Source: DAITBA01 sp036824005 (GTDB lineage: Bacteria; Pseudomonadota; Gammaproteobacteria; Burkholderiales; Rhodocyclaceae). Taken from it: 64,000 nucleotides of DNA. Positions 27,052 to 35,397 of the stretch are shown in pieces. The notes beneath the pieces were generated by a model. The model did not search any database and was not told where the DNA came from. It saw only the letters and a list, made by a program, of their open reading frames with translations. How positions within the stretch are numbered: the stretch's first letter is position 1; the number at the start of each line of letters is the position of its first letter. Where the stretch lies: positions 1 to 64,000 of the forward strand of contig DAITBA010000016.1 of the NCBI GenBank assembly GCA_036824005.1, given 5' to 3'. The position numbers and the translations under genes are program-made.

Positions 27052-28410
27052 TCAGGAGCGTCTGTTTCTGGCGCTGAGGGTCAGGCGTTGCCGCCCACTG
27101 CTGGTCGTGACGGCCGATTTCGCGGCCGTTTTGTGCGCCGAGGCGGTCTTCCGGCCGGGCTTGGCGCTGCCGCCCGAATGGGCCGGGGCCGAGCCGGCAA
27201 CGGGCGCGGAGAGACTCGGCGCCCCACGGGCCGGTACCATGAGCGTATGCCCTGGCAGCACCTTGGCGTTCGGCGACAAGCCGTTGACCTCGCGCAACCG
27301 CGCCGAAGACATTCCGAAGCGTGCAGCGATGTGATCCAGCCGCTCCTTGCGTCCTACCGTGTAGCGCTGCCAGCTCACGAGCGGTCTGCTGGGGTTCTCG
27401 AGGTTGGACAGAAAAATCGCCACTTTCTCCGCCGGCACGACCAACGATGCCTCACCGGTGGCCCTCATGACGGGCCGATTGTAGGCAGGATTCAGTGCCC
27501 GGAACTCGTCCAGCGGCGTCTCAGCCAGTTGCGCTGCCACCGCCATATCCATGTCGCGGGGCTTGCGCACCGTGGCAAAGTACGGCCGATTGGGAATCGG
27601 ATCGATGTCGATGCCGAACAGTTCGGGCTGGGCGATGATATTTTTCAGGGCCTGAAGTTTGGGCACGTAGTTGCGCGTCTCGCTCGGCATGCTCAGGCTC
27701 ATGTAGTCCGTCGGGCGTCCCACCGCCTGGTTGCGCGCGATCGCCCGGCCGACGGCGTTTTCGCCCCAATTGTAGGAGGCCAGCGCCAAATGCCAGTCGC
27801 CATGCAACTCGTAGATGTAGCTCAGATAGTCCAAGGCAGCATCCGTCGAGGCGATGATGTCGCGCCGCTCATCGATCCACCAGTTCTGCTCCAAGCCGTA
27901 ATTCCTGCCCGTCGAGGGAATGAACTGCCAGAGGCCGGAGGCGCGGGCGGGGGAGATCGCCTGCGGGTTATAGGCGCTCTCGACGATAGGCAGCAGCGCC
28001 AACTCTGTGGGCATGCCGCGCTTTTCGATCTCTTCGACGATGTGATGGAGGTAGCGGCGGCTGCGCTCGACGACGCGTTTGAGGTATTCCGGGCGATTGA
28101 GGTAAAAGACCTGCTGGGTAGTGACGAGATCGTTCGCAAGATTCGGCATGGCAAAGCCATTGCGGACACGCTGCCAGAGATCGTCCGGCTGTGTGGTGAG
28201 GTCGATCGTCGGGATCGGCTTCGCGTCGTCTGCGATTTCCTGGATGACGGCTTCCGGTGCTGGCGTGCGCGCGCCAGCCCAGAGCGCGTTGCCGTCGGCA
28301 AAGGCAATCTGCGTCGCGGTGCTCGACCACTCCTCTGCACACGCTGCACCGGGGAGCAATGACAGCAGCAGAGCGCAAAAGCCGGTCAGCGCGGCACGGA
28401 CATTCAGCAT
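27052..28410 (-). CDS. mltD: Lytic murein transglycosylase, MltD-like, with one LysM domain
   Basis: Cleaves peptidoglycan glycan strands with formation of 1,6-anhydro ends. 452 residues. Signal peptide (ALTGFCALLLSLLPGAACA), transglycosylase domain with the catalytic Glu in LLPIVESAYNP and the partner motif ASGLWQFIPSTGR, then SYNWGENAVGRAI. A single LysM peptidoglycan-binding domain (YTVGRKERLDHIAARFGMS...PGHTLMVPA) lies near residue 365. The last 60 residues are basic and Ser/Ala-rich. E. coli MltD has two LysM domains and is a lipoprotein; here the Cys after GAA is a poor lipobox. Convergent with the ABC operon. Confidence 0.92.
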   Translation of the reverse strand: MLNVRAALTGFCALLLSLLPGAACAEEWSSTATQIAFADGNALWAGARTPAPEAVIQEIADDAKPIPTIDLTTQPDDLWQRVRNGFAMPNLANDLVTTQQVFYLNRPEYLKRVVERSRRYLHHIVEEIEKRGMPTELALLPIVESAYNPQAISPARASGLWQFIPSTGRNYGLEQNWWIDERRDIIASTDAALDYLSYIYELHGDWHLALASYNWGENAVGRAIARNQAVGRPTDYMSLSMPSETRNYVPKLQALKNIIAQPELFGIDIDPIPNRPYFATVRKPRDMDMAVAAQLAETPLDEFRALNPAYNRPVMRATGEASLVVPAEKVAIFLSNLENPSRPLVSWQRYTVGRKERLDHIAARFGMSSARLREVNGLSPNAKVLPGHTLMVPARGAPSLSAPVAGSAPAHSGGSAKPGRKTASAHKTAAKSAVTTSSGRQRLTLSARNRRS

Positions 28411-28664
28411 GATTGGGCGCGCTTGCAATAAAATGGCAGCGCAATGGTACTGGCGATGGCCAATTTCGTCAATTTCGGGGCTCAAGCTTTTCGTCTGCCG
28501 AGACGGATACCCGGTCGCCGCCAGTCGGGGGGAGGCCACTTGAATCAGAACGTACTCGCGGGCTGCGCATCGCGCCCGGTCCGCGCACCGGAACACCACG
28601 CGGCACGCCCGAGTCGCGGCGGGGTCGGCATTGCAACGCTAACCCATGCTGCGCGGCAGACGGC

Positions 28665-29648
28665 ATGAAAGCCCTAGTCATCGAAGACACGCAAACCGGT
28701 CTTGCTCTGGTTTGCAGCCAGTTGGAGAGGATGGGAATCACGCCCATCAAGGCGCGTGACGGACTGACCGGGCTCACCCTGTTCGAACGGGAAAGACCGG
28801 ATCTGATTCTCCTCGACATCATCCTGCCCGACATCGACGGCTACGAAGTTGCGCGGCGCATCCGTGCCATCGAGGACCGCAAAAAGGAGTGGACGCCCAT
28901 CATCTTTCTGACGGTGCGAAAGGAGGATGAGGATCTGCAGCTTGCCATCACCGCCGGCGGTGACGACTACCTCATCAAACCGGTCAGCGAAACGGTGCTG
29001 GCGTCGAAGGTACGCGCCATGCAGCGCATCGCCCAGATGCGATTCTCGCTGCTCGTGATGACGGACAGGCTGAATATCGCCAACCTGGAGTTGCAGCGTC
29101 TAAATGCGGTGGATGGCTTGACCGGTATTGCCAACCGGCGCCACTTCGACGAGATGCTGGCCAAGGAATGGCGGCGATGTATGCGCGACGACCAGTGGTT
29201 GTCACTCATGATCTGCGACGTCGATTTCTTCAAGCAGTACAACGACACCTATGGACATCAGGCGGGCGATGAATGCCTGAAATCCGTGGCGCGGCTGCTC
29301 AAGGAACAACTGCGGCGGCCGGCGGATCTCGTCGCGCGCTACGGTGGCGAGGAGTTCGCGGTCATTTTGCCCGGCACGGGCGACGCCGGCGCGCGGCGCC
29401 TTGCCCAACGCATGTGCCGCGCCGTCGAGTCCGAGGTGATTCCGCATCAGTACTCGCCGGTCGCGCCCGTGGTCACGCTGAGCATCGGTGTCGCGACCGC
29501 GATGCCGCGTCAGGACGACCAGAGTCTCGATACGCTTCTTCAGGCGGCAGATCGGGCGCTCTACCAGGCGAAGGACCAGGGACGCAACCAGGTCTGCGGC
29601 ACCGACTGCGGTGGTGCAGCCGCCGCGCCAAAGGCGCCTGCAACGTGA
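28665..29648 (+). CDS. Response regulator with GGDEF domain (diguanylate cyclase)
   Basis: 327 residues: a receiver domain (residues 1-120, phospho-acceptor Asp51 in LILLDIILPD, Lys in LIKPVSE) and a GGDEF domain (about 150-315). The active site is GGEEF at 227-231. The allosteric product-inhibition motif RxxD is present as RPAD, exactly five residues upstream. It should therefore make cyclic di-GMP when phosphorylated and be feedback-inhibited. No cognate histidine kinase is in the window. A second, stand-alone receiver follows 30 bases later. Start ATG 28665 begins the receiver fold directly; the upstream open frame is unrelated. Confidence 0.93.
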   Translation: MKALVIEDTQTGLALVCSQLERMGITPIKARDGLTGLTLFERERPDLILLDIILPDIDGYEVARRIRAIEDRKKEWTPIIFLTVRKEDEDLQLAITAGGDDYLIKPVSETVLASKVRAMQRIAQMRFSLLVMTDRLNIANLELQRLNAVDGLTGIANRRHFDEMLAKEWRRCMRDDQWLSLMICDVDFFKQYNDTYGHQAGDECLKSVARLLKEQLRRPADLVARYGGEEFAVILPGTGDAGARRLAQRMCRAVESEVIPHQYSPVAPVVTLSIGVATAMPRQDDQSLDTLLQAADRALYQAKDQGRNQVCGTDCGGAAAAPKAPAT

Positions 29649-29678
29649 TGCACAAAGCGGTGACGCCGGACAAGCCCG

Positions 29679-30077
29679 ATGAACAAAGCGATTCTTATCG
29701 TCGATGACAATGAACTGACGCGCGCCGTCCTGCGCACCATCCTGCGCCAGGACGGCTATCGGGTCGTCGGCGAGGCGAAGGACGGCGAGGCGGCTCTGCA
29801 AATGATCGAGCAGTTGCAGCCCGACGTGGTCTGCCTCGACGTCATGATGCCGAAGATGGACGGACTGAGCACACTCGAGAAGATCAAGGAGGCCAATCCG
29901 GAAGTCGTCGTGCTGATGATCACGGCCAGCAGCGATCGCGAGACGGTGGAAAAGGCGATCAGCGCCGGCGCGGCAGGCTATGTCGTCAAGCCGTTCAACG
30001 CTGCCAGGGTTATTGCCACCATCGAGCACGCTTTGAGCCGCGCCCCTGGTGGCGCGAAGGCGCTGCCGCCGACGTAG
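29679..30077 (+). CDS. Stand-alone receiver-domain response regulator (CheY-like)
   Basis: 132 residues, a single receiver domain: acidic pair in LIVDDNELTR, phospho-acceptor Asp54 in VVCLDVMMPKMDG, switch Thr in VLMITASSD, Lys in YVVKPFNAARV. There is no output domain. It probably forms an operon with the upstream GGDEF regulator and may act as a phosphate sink, adaptor or partner in the same phosphorelay. No kinase or chemotaxis gene is nearby, so the upstream signal is unknown. Confidence 0.93.
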   Translation: MNKAILIVDDNELTRAVLRTILRQDGYRVVGEAKDGEAALQMIEQLQPDVVCLDVMMPKMDGLSTLEKIKEANPEVVVLMITASSDRETVEKAISAGAAGYVVKPFNAARVIATIEHALSRAPGGAKALPPT

Positions 30078-30139
30078 GGTGCTCGCAGCCGCGTCGCTGC
30101 CGGTACGGCGCGCTGCACCCGCTCGATGCTCGAGTGCTA

Positions 30140-30595
30140 TCAGCTCTGCTTGCGCACCAGCATAAGCGACGTGGTGGCGACGCGCGTCAGACTTTCCGCG
30201 ACGCTGCCCAGAAGCATGCGTTCGACACCGCGTCGACCGTGCGTGCCGATGACAACGAGATCGGCGCCCCATTCTCGCGCCGCATCGGCAATTGCCTCGG
30301 CGACTGATTGGCGCGTTCCTTCAATCAACTGCTTGTCGGCTCGGCAGCCGGCTGCGGCCGCGCTTGCCACCGCTTGGTCGAGCAATTGGTTGTCGGCATC
30401 ACGGAGCTCGCCCTTGATCTTGTCCACATCAATGGAGGTGCCGATATCCATGCCGTGGTGGATGACACCGGAGTCATCGTCGACATGGCCGATGCACAAA
30501 GAGGCATCGAGGGCCTTGGCGAGCCGGATTGCCTCGGCGAGCGCCTTTTGGGCCGTTTGACTGGAGTCGATAGCGACGAAGATGCGTGTGTACAT
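30140..30595 (-). CDS. Universal stress protein, UspA family
   Basis: 151 residues, begins MYTRIFVAIDSSQTAQKAL. The ATP-binding type motif G-x2-G-x9-GS is intact (VVIGTHGRRGVERMLLGS), so it belongs to the nucleotide-binding class. A GGAGG ribosome site precedes the ATG. Divergent from a FadR-type regulator gene, whose operator-like sites lie in the shared 203-base gap, so it may belong to that regulon. Confidence 0.94.
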   Translation of the reverse strand: MYTRIFVAIDSSQTAQKALAEAIRLAKALDASLCIGHVDDDSGVIHHGMDIGTSIDVDKIKGELRDADNQLLDQAVASAAAAGCRADKQLIEGTRQSVAEAIADAAREWGADLVVIGTHGRRGVERMLLGSVAESLTRVATTSLMLVRKQS

Positions 30596-30678
30596 GAATT
30601 CCTCCGGCGTGGTTTATCGAGAAGCCATGTGGACGAGCGGGCTCCAAAGCCGCCGCCCTTCAGATTCGATCGGTCAAG

Positions 30679-30689
30679 TGGTCAGACCA
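30679..30689. promoter_or_regulatory. FadR-family type operator, distal copy
   Basis: TGGTCAGACCA, an inverted repeat of the TGGT-N3-ACCA type bound by the PdhR/LldR/GlcC group of GntR regulators. It lies 84 bases upstream of the usp start and 110 bases upstream of the regulator start. Its centre is 98 bases from the second copy. Confidence 0.6.
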
Positions 30690-30695
30690 ATAGTG

Positions 30696-30711
30696 AACCA
30701 AATGTTTGGTT
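30696..30711. promoter_or_regulatory. AACCAAA-TG-TTTGGTT inverted repeat
   Basis: Two 7-bp arms around a 2-base centre, just inside the distal TGGTC operator. It may bind a second regulator or be part of the same operator array. Confidence 0.45.
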
Positions 30712-30742
30712 AAGGATTTGCGCTAGATCAATGTATTCTGAA

Positions 30743-30787
30743 TTGACTGAGGGGGGCGGTAAAAGTAGTATAGAAGTGGTCTTACCA
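30743..30787 (+). promoter_or_regulatory. Promoter and proximal operator of the FadR-type regulator gene
   Basis: -35 TTGACT at 30743-30748, 17-base spacer, -10 TAGTAT at 30766-30771. The second operator copy, TGGTCTTACCA, occupies 30777-30787, right at the predicted transcription start. A repressor bound there would block its own gene. The two operator copies share TGGTC, the ACCA half and flanking AAG. Confidence 0.6.
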
Positions 30788-30798
30788 ATTGTCGACCG

Positions 30799-31551
30799 AT
30801 GAGTGCGCATCGCCCTGCCGTCACCCGTGTGTCCGACGCCGTCGCCGGCGAGTTGGAGCTGCGCATCCTCGAAGGTTCGATGAAACCCGGCCAGCGCCTG
30901 CCGCCCGAGCGCGAGCTTTCCGTGACGATGGGTGTTTCACGCCCGTCGCTGCGCGAGGCGATTCAGAAGCTGACATCGAAGGGGCTGCTGGTTTCGCGTC
31001 ACGGCGGCGGCACGTTCGTGACGGATCGCCTCGATACGCCGTTCATCGATCCCTGGCAGGAGATGTTGAGCGGGCATCCGATGCTCCAAAGCGATCTGCT
31101 GGAGTTTCGTCACATGCTCGAAGGTCAGGCCGCGCAGCTTGCCGCCGAACGTGCCACGGGCGCTGATATCGCGCGCCTCGATGCGGCGTTCGCGACGCTC
31201 GCGGATGCCTATGTTGGACGGAACCTCGTTGTCTGCGTCGATGCCGATGTTGCCTTCCACCAGGCGGTCGCCGAAGCCTCGCACAACGTTCTGATCGGGC
31301 ACCTTAGCGCGAGCCTGCTGCGGCTGATTCACGGCCACATTGCGCGTAACCTCGAGCACATGCACGCGCGACCGCTGCGATGGGAGCAGTTGCACACTCA
31401 GCACGAGGCTATCTGGAGGGCAGTGCGCGATCACAAGCCGGATGCGGCCGCGCAGACCGCCCGTGAGCACGTCGAATTCGTGCGCCAGAACATGATTGAC
31501 AGTGCCCGGGACGAAGAACGTCGCCAAAGCGCTTTGCGGCGTCTTGGTTAG
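30799..31551 (+). CDS. GntR-family transcriptional regulator, FadR/FCD subfamily
   Basis: 250 residues. N-terminal winged helix (PGQRLPPERELSVTMGVSRPSLREAI, then KGLLVSRHGGGTFV) and an all-helical FCD ligand domain with metal-binding positions suggested by DADVAFHQAVAEAS and HEAIWRAVRDH. This group usually senses a carboxylic acid and represses its catabolic genes. No catabolic operon is adjacent; the neighbours are usp and gloB. Operator-like repeats upstream suggest autoregulation. The effector is unknown. Confidence 0.93.
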   Translation: MSAHRPAVTRVSDAVAGELELRILEGSMKPGQRLPPERELSVTMGVSRPSLREAIQKLTSKGLLVSRHGGGTFVTDRLDTPFIDPWQEMLSGHPMLQSDLLEFRHMLEGQAAQLAAERATGADIARLDAAFATLADAYVGRNLVVCVDADVAFHQAVAEASHNVLIGHLSASLLRLIHGHIARNLEHMHARPLRWEQLHTQHEAIWRAVRDHKPDAAAQTAREHVEFVRQNMIDSARDEERRQSALRRLG

Positions 31552-31569
31552 CGTGGCGTCAGACGCTCG

Positions 31570-32331
31570 CTAGAACACGTTCTTCCACTCGCGAATCGCC
31601 GCGAACACACCGAGGTCGTCGTCGATCGTCGCGCCGCGGAAGCGCTCCGCGGCCGCACGCACGGCCGGCTTGGTGGTGCGAAAAAACGGATTGGTGGCGA
31701 GTTCGGCGGCGATGGTTGACGGCAGGGTCGGCAGGTCGCGGACGCGCAGCTCCGCCGTTTGCCGCGCCCGGGCCTGCAGGTCGGCGTTGTCCGGCTCGAC
31801 GGCGAGGGCAAAGCGGATGTTCGCCTGGGTGTACTCGTGGGCGCAAAACACGCGCGTGTCGGGTGGCAGGGCGGCGAGCACGCCGAGCGACTGGAGCATC
31901 TGCGCCGCCGTGCCCTCGAACAGCCGCCCGCAACCGCACGCGAACAGCGTGTCACCACAGAACAATATGTTTGCCCCATAATAGGCGATATGGCCGCGCG
32001 TATGCCCGGGGACGTCAAGCACTTGGAAGGCGGCACCGATGGGCTCCAGCGATACACGGTCGCCGCCGTGCAGCGGCACGCTGACCGAGGCAATGCGCTC
32101 GTTGGCCGGGCCATAAACCGGGACGTGGTGGTGCTGCAGCAAGCCCTTCACGCCGCCGACATGGTCGGCGTGATGATGGGTGAGTAGCACGGCGCACAGG
32201 CCGAGGCCGTGGCGTTCCAGGTGGTCGATCACCGGCCGCTCGTCACCCGGGTCCACGACGGCGGCACGGGTCCCGCTTTGCAGCAGCCAGATATAGTTGT
32301 CGCTGAACGCGCGTATCGGCACGATATCCAT
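31570..32331 (-). CDS. gloB: Hydroxyacylglutathione hydrolase (glyoxalase II)
   Basis: Hydrolyses S-lactoylglutathione to lactate and glutathione in methylglyoxal detoxification. 253 residues. Metallo-beta-lactamase fold with dinuclear metal motif THHHADHVGG, a further ligand in PGHTRGHIAYY, FCGDTLFACGCGRLFEG, and CAHEYTQANIRFA, plus the C-terminal helical domain (ATNPFFRTTKPAV). ATG 32331 is preferred to the in-frame GTG at 32337. Divergent from the methyltransferase gene, the same gene order as gloB-yafS-rnhA-dnaQ in E. coli. Confidence 0.95.
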   Translation of the reverse strand: MDIVPIRAFSDNYIWLLQSGTRAAVVDPGDERPVIDHLERHGLGLCAVLLTHHHADHVGGVKGLLQHHHVPVYGPANERIASVSVPLHGGDRVSLEPIGAAFQVLDVPGHTRGHIAYYGANILFCGDTLFACGCGRLFEGTAAQMLQSLGVLAALPPDTRVFCAHEYTQANIRFALAVEPDNADLQARARQTAELRVRDLPTLPSTIAAELATNPFFRTTKPAVRAAAERFRGATIDDDLGVFAAIREWKNVF

Positions 32332-32359
32332 GACCACGATTTTCGGCCTTCGCCCCTAG

Positions 32360-33100
32360 ATGTCAATTCCCGGATTCAGTGAGTGGCTGCAGACCCCTGC
32401 GGGGCAGTACATCCTCGGCTGGGAGCAGGAGCAACTCGACCGGGTGCTGGCCGATATCTTCGGCTTCAATGCGCTGCAGATCGGGTTACGCGATTGCGAG
32501 CTGCTGCGCGCCAACCGCATTCCGTATCGCTTCCGCTGCGACAACGACGGCGAGGCCGGCTGCGTGGACGTCCGTTGCGACCTGCAGCAACTACCGTTTG
32601 CCACGGCCAGCGTCGATCTGGTCGTGCTGCCGCATATCCTCGAGTTTGTCGACAACCCGCATCAGGTGCTGCGCGAGGTGGAGCGCGTGCTGGTGCCGGA
32701 GGGGCAAGCGGTCGTCACCGGCTTCAATCCGTACAGCCTGTGGGGCCTGCGGCGGCGCCTCGCCGGTCCGGGCAGCGCCTTTCCGTTCCGCGGCAGTTAC
32801 CTCAGCGTCATGCGGCTGCGTGATTGGCTGGCGCTCCTGGGCTTCGAAACGCGCGCCGGCAGCTTCGGCTGCTATGCGCCGGCGGTCAGTCAGGAGAAGT
32901 GGTTGCGCCGCTGGCGCTGGTTGGAGCTGGCGGGCAACCGCTGGTGGCCCATTGCCGGCGGTGTCTATCTGCTGCAGGCAATCAAGCGCGTGCATGGCAT
33001 GCGGCTGATAAAACCGGTGTGGAAGGAGCGCAATGCCGCGGCCAAGGCACTGTCGCCGGTGGTCCAGCGCAACAACGGTCAGCGCGCGCGCCATGATTGA
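32360..33100 (+). CDS. Class I SAM-dependent methyltransferase (YafS-like)
   Basis: 246 residues. A Methyltransf_11-type core is visible: CDLQQLPFATASVDLVVLPH (motif II/III region) and LREVERVLVPEGQAVVTGFNPYSLWGLRR, with an N-terminal LQTPAGQYILGWEQEQLD. The glycine-rich motif I is weak (NALQIGLRDCELL). Position between gloB and rnhA matches E. coli yafS, whose function is unknown. The 3' end overlaps rnhA by eight bases. No clear ribosome site is seen at ATG 32360. Confidence 0.88.
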   Translation: MSIPGFSEWLQTPAGQYILGWEQEQLDRVLADIFGFNALQIGLRDCELLRANRIPYRFRCDNDGEAGCVDVRCDLQQLPFATASVDLVVLPHILEFVDNPHQVLREVERVLVPEGQAVVTGFNPYSLWGLRRRLAGPGSAFPFRGSYLSVMRLRDWLALLGFETRAGSFGCYAPAVSQEKWLRRWRWLELAGNRWWPIAGGVYLLQAIKRVHGMRLIKPVWKERNAAAKALSPVVQRNNGQRARHD

Positions 33101-33539
33101 GGAAGTCGAGATATTTACCGACGGTGCCTGCAGCGGCAATCCCGGGCCCGGGGGCTGGGGCGCGATTTTGCGCGCCGGCGGACACGAACGGGAGTTGTAC
33201 GGCGGCGAAGCGGAAACGACCAACAACCGCATGGAGCTCACGGCCGTCATCAAGGCCCTGGCGGCGCTCAAGCGTCCCGTGCAGGCGCGCGTCCACACCG
33301 ACTCGCAGTACGTGCAGAAAGGCATCAGCGAATGGATCCACGGCTGGAAGCGGCGCGGCTGGAAAACTGCGGACCGCCAGCCGGTGAAGAACGAAGACCT
33401 GTGGCGCGAACTAGACCGGCTCGCGGCGTGCCATGAAGTAGAATGGCACTGGGTAAAGGGCCACGCCGGTCATCCGGAAAACGAGCGCGCCGACGCGCTG
33501 GCGCGGCGTGGCATCGCCTCGATCAGGGAGAAAGCTTGA
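33093..33539 (+). CDS. rnhA: Ribonuclease HI
   Basis: Degrades the RNA strand of RNA-DNA hybrids. 148 residues, with catalytic residues at exactly the E. coli positions: Asp10 (TDGACSGNPGPGG), Glu48 (NNRMELT), Asp70 (HTDSQYV), His124 (KGHAGH) and Asp134 (NERADALA). Start ATG 33093 lies inside the end of the methyltransferase gene. The stop overlaps the dnaQ start, so three genes are translationally linked. Confidence 0.97.
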   Translation: MIEEVEIFTDGACSGNPGPGGWGAILRAGGHERELYGGEAETTNNRMELTAVIKALAALKRPVQARVHTDSQYVQKGISEWIHGWKRRGWKTADRQPVKNEDLWRELDRLAACHEVEWHWVKGHAGHPENERADALARRGIASIREKA

Positions 33540-34240
33540 GACAGATCGTACTGGACACCGAAACCACTGGCCTTGAGTTTCGCCTCGGGGATCGCGTCAT
33601 CGAAATCGGCTGTATCGAGTTGGCGGGGCGGCGGTTCAGCGGCCGCCGCTTTCATCACTACATCAATCCGGGCCGTGACATCGAGGCCGGCGCCATGGCG
33701 GTGCACGGCATTACCAACGAGTTCCTGCAGGACAAGCCGCCGTTCATCGAGATCGCGGCGGAGTTCGTGGCATTCATTCGCGACGCCGAGCTGGTGATCC
33801 ACAACGCGGCCTTCGACGTCGGCTTCCTCAACCACGAGCTGTCGCTTCTCGACCTGCCGCCGATCGAGCAGCTATGCAGCGGCGTGGTGGATACGCTGAA
33901 GCTCGCGCGCGAGCTGCATCCAGGACGCAAGAACACCCTCGACGCCCTGTGCGACCGCTACCAGATCGACAACACGAGGCGCACGTTGCACGGCGCGCTG
34001 CTCGACGCCGAACTGCTGGGGGAGGTCTACCTGGCCATGACGCGCGGCCAGGAGAGCCTGATCATGGACCTGGAACAGGCCACCGCTGCCGAGGACCTGG
34101 CAAACTCCGCGGAGCGGCCCTCGTTGCGCGTGCTGCCGGCAAGCGATGACGAACAGGCCGAACACGAGCGCGTGCTCCAGGCTATCGCCAAGGAAAGCAA
34201 GGGGCGCTGTCTGTGGCTGCAGATGCAGGCATCGACGTGA
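33536..34240 (+). CDS. dnaQ: DNA polymerase III epsilon subunit (3'-5' proofreading exonuclease), TTG start
   Basis: 234 residues. ExoI DTETTGLEF (Asp7, Glu9), ExoII VIHNAAFDVGFLNHE, and ExoIII HGALLDAELLGEVY with the preceding His: the DEDDh set is complete. The C-terminal alpha-binding tail is present (KESKGRCLWLQMQAS). The start is TTG 33536-33538, overlapping the rnhA stop as TTGA. It is supported by a GGGAG ribosome site seven bases upstream and by exact alignment of the N-terminus with the family; no ATG is available close by. Confidence 0.95.
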   Translation: MRQIVLDTETTGLEFRLGDRVIEIGCIELAGRRFSGRRFHHYINPGRDIEAGAMAVHGITNEFLQDKPPFIEIAAEFVAFIRDAELVIHNAAFDVGFLNHELSLLDLPPIEQLCSGVVDTLKLARELHPGRKNTLDALCDRYQIDNTRRTLHGALLDAELLGEVYLAMTRGQESLIMDLEQATAAEDLANSAERPSLRVLPASDDEQAEHERVLQAIAKESKGRCLWLQMQAST

Positions 34241-34317
34241 CGCGGCTGTAAGGACTGCGTAAGAGCATCGGTGTATTAAGTGCGACTCCCAGTGTTTCCA
34301 ACCGAAGAGAACAAGCC

Positions 34318-35343
34318 ATGACAAACGCAATTCCGGCAACCCTCATCCCGGGGGACGGCATCGGCCCCGAAATCGTCGATGCCACAGTGCAAGTGCTCGA
34401 TGCGCTCGGCGCCCGCTTCGAGTGGGAGATCTGCAAGGCCGGCATGGCCGGCGTCAAGGAATTCGGCGATCCGCTGCCCGACCCGACGCTGGAAAGCATT
34501 CGCCGCACTCGCCTTGCGCTAAAGGGGCCGCTGGAGACGCCGGTGGGCGGCGGCTACCGCTCGTCGAACGTGCGCTTGCGCGAGGAATTCAAGCTCTATG
34601 CCAACGTGCGGCCGGCGAAGACCATGGTGCCCGGCGGACGCTACGAGAACATCGACCTGGTGCTGATTCGCGAAAACCTCGAGGGCCTGTACGTCGGCTT
34701 CGAGCATTACATCCCGATCGAGGGCGATCCCCACGCCGTGGCGATCGCCTCCGGCGTCAATACGCGCCAGGGCTGCAAGAACATCCTCGAGTACGCCTTC
34801 GACTACGCCCTTCGCCACGGCCGCAAGAAGGTCACGGTAGTGCACAAGGCCAACATCATGAAAGCGCTGACGGGCATCTTTCTCGAGACGGCGCGCGACA
34901 TGTACAAGGAGCGCTATGCCGGCAAGATCGCCATGGACGAACGCATCGTCGACGCTTGCGCCATGCAGCTGGTGCTCAATCCCTGGCAGTTCGACGTCAT
35001 CGTCACGACCAACCTTTTCGGCGACATCCTTTCAGACGAGATCGCCGGGCTGGTGGGGGGCTTGGGCATGGCGCCCGGCGCCAATATCGGCGAGCATGCG
35101 GCGATTTTCGAGGCTGTCCATGGATCGGCGCCGGACATTGCCGGCAAGGGCATTGCCAACCCGATCGCGGTCATGCTGGCGGCAGCGGCCATGCTCGATC
35201 ACGTCGGGCGCAAGGACCTCGGCGATCGACTGCGCGCCGGCATGGACCAGACGCTGAACATTGACAACGTGCGCACCGGCGACCTCGGCGGCAAGGCGAG
35301 CACCGCCGAGTTCACCAAGGCGCTTATCGCCAACGTCAAGTAG
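34318..35343 (+). CDS. icd: Isocitrate dehydrogenase, probably NAD-dependent
   Basis: 341 residues, the short homodimeric form, against about 416 in E. coli Icd. Oxidatively decarboxylates isocitrate in the citric acid cycle. Substrate site GGGYRSSNVRLREEFKLYA, catalytic Tyr/Lys region VVHKANIMKALTG, and metal ligands in TTNLFGDILSDE. In the cofactor loop HGSAPDIAGKGIANP the residues Asp-Ile stand where NADP enzymes carry Lys-Tyr, which is the known determinant of NAD preference. Ribosome site GAAGAGAA. Follows dnaQ by 77 bases, convergent with the TPR gene. Confidence 0.9.
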   Translation: MTNAIPATLIPGDGIGPEIVDATVQVLDALGARFEWEICKAGMAGVKEFGDPLPDPTLESIRRTRLALKGPLETPVGGGYRSSNVRLREEFKLYANVRPAKTMVPGGRYENIDLVLIRENLEGLYVGFEHYIPIEGDPHAVAIASGVNTRQGCKNILEYAFDYALRHGRKKVTVVHKANIMKALTGIFLETARDMYKERYAGKIAMDERIVDACAMQLVLNPWQFDVIVTTNLFGDILSDEIAGLVGGLGMAPGANIGEHAAIFEAVHGSAPDIAGKGIANPIAVMLAAAAMLDHVGRKDLGDRLRAGMDQTLNIDNVRTGDLGGKASTAEFTKALIANVK

Positions 35344-35397
35344 CGCGCCGGCGCAGCGGGGACACCGCGCCGGGCAGGGTATCGCCGTAGCCCGGGC

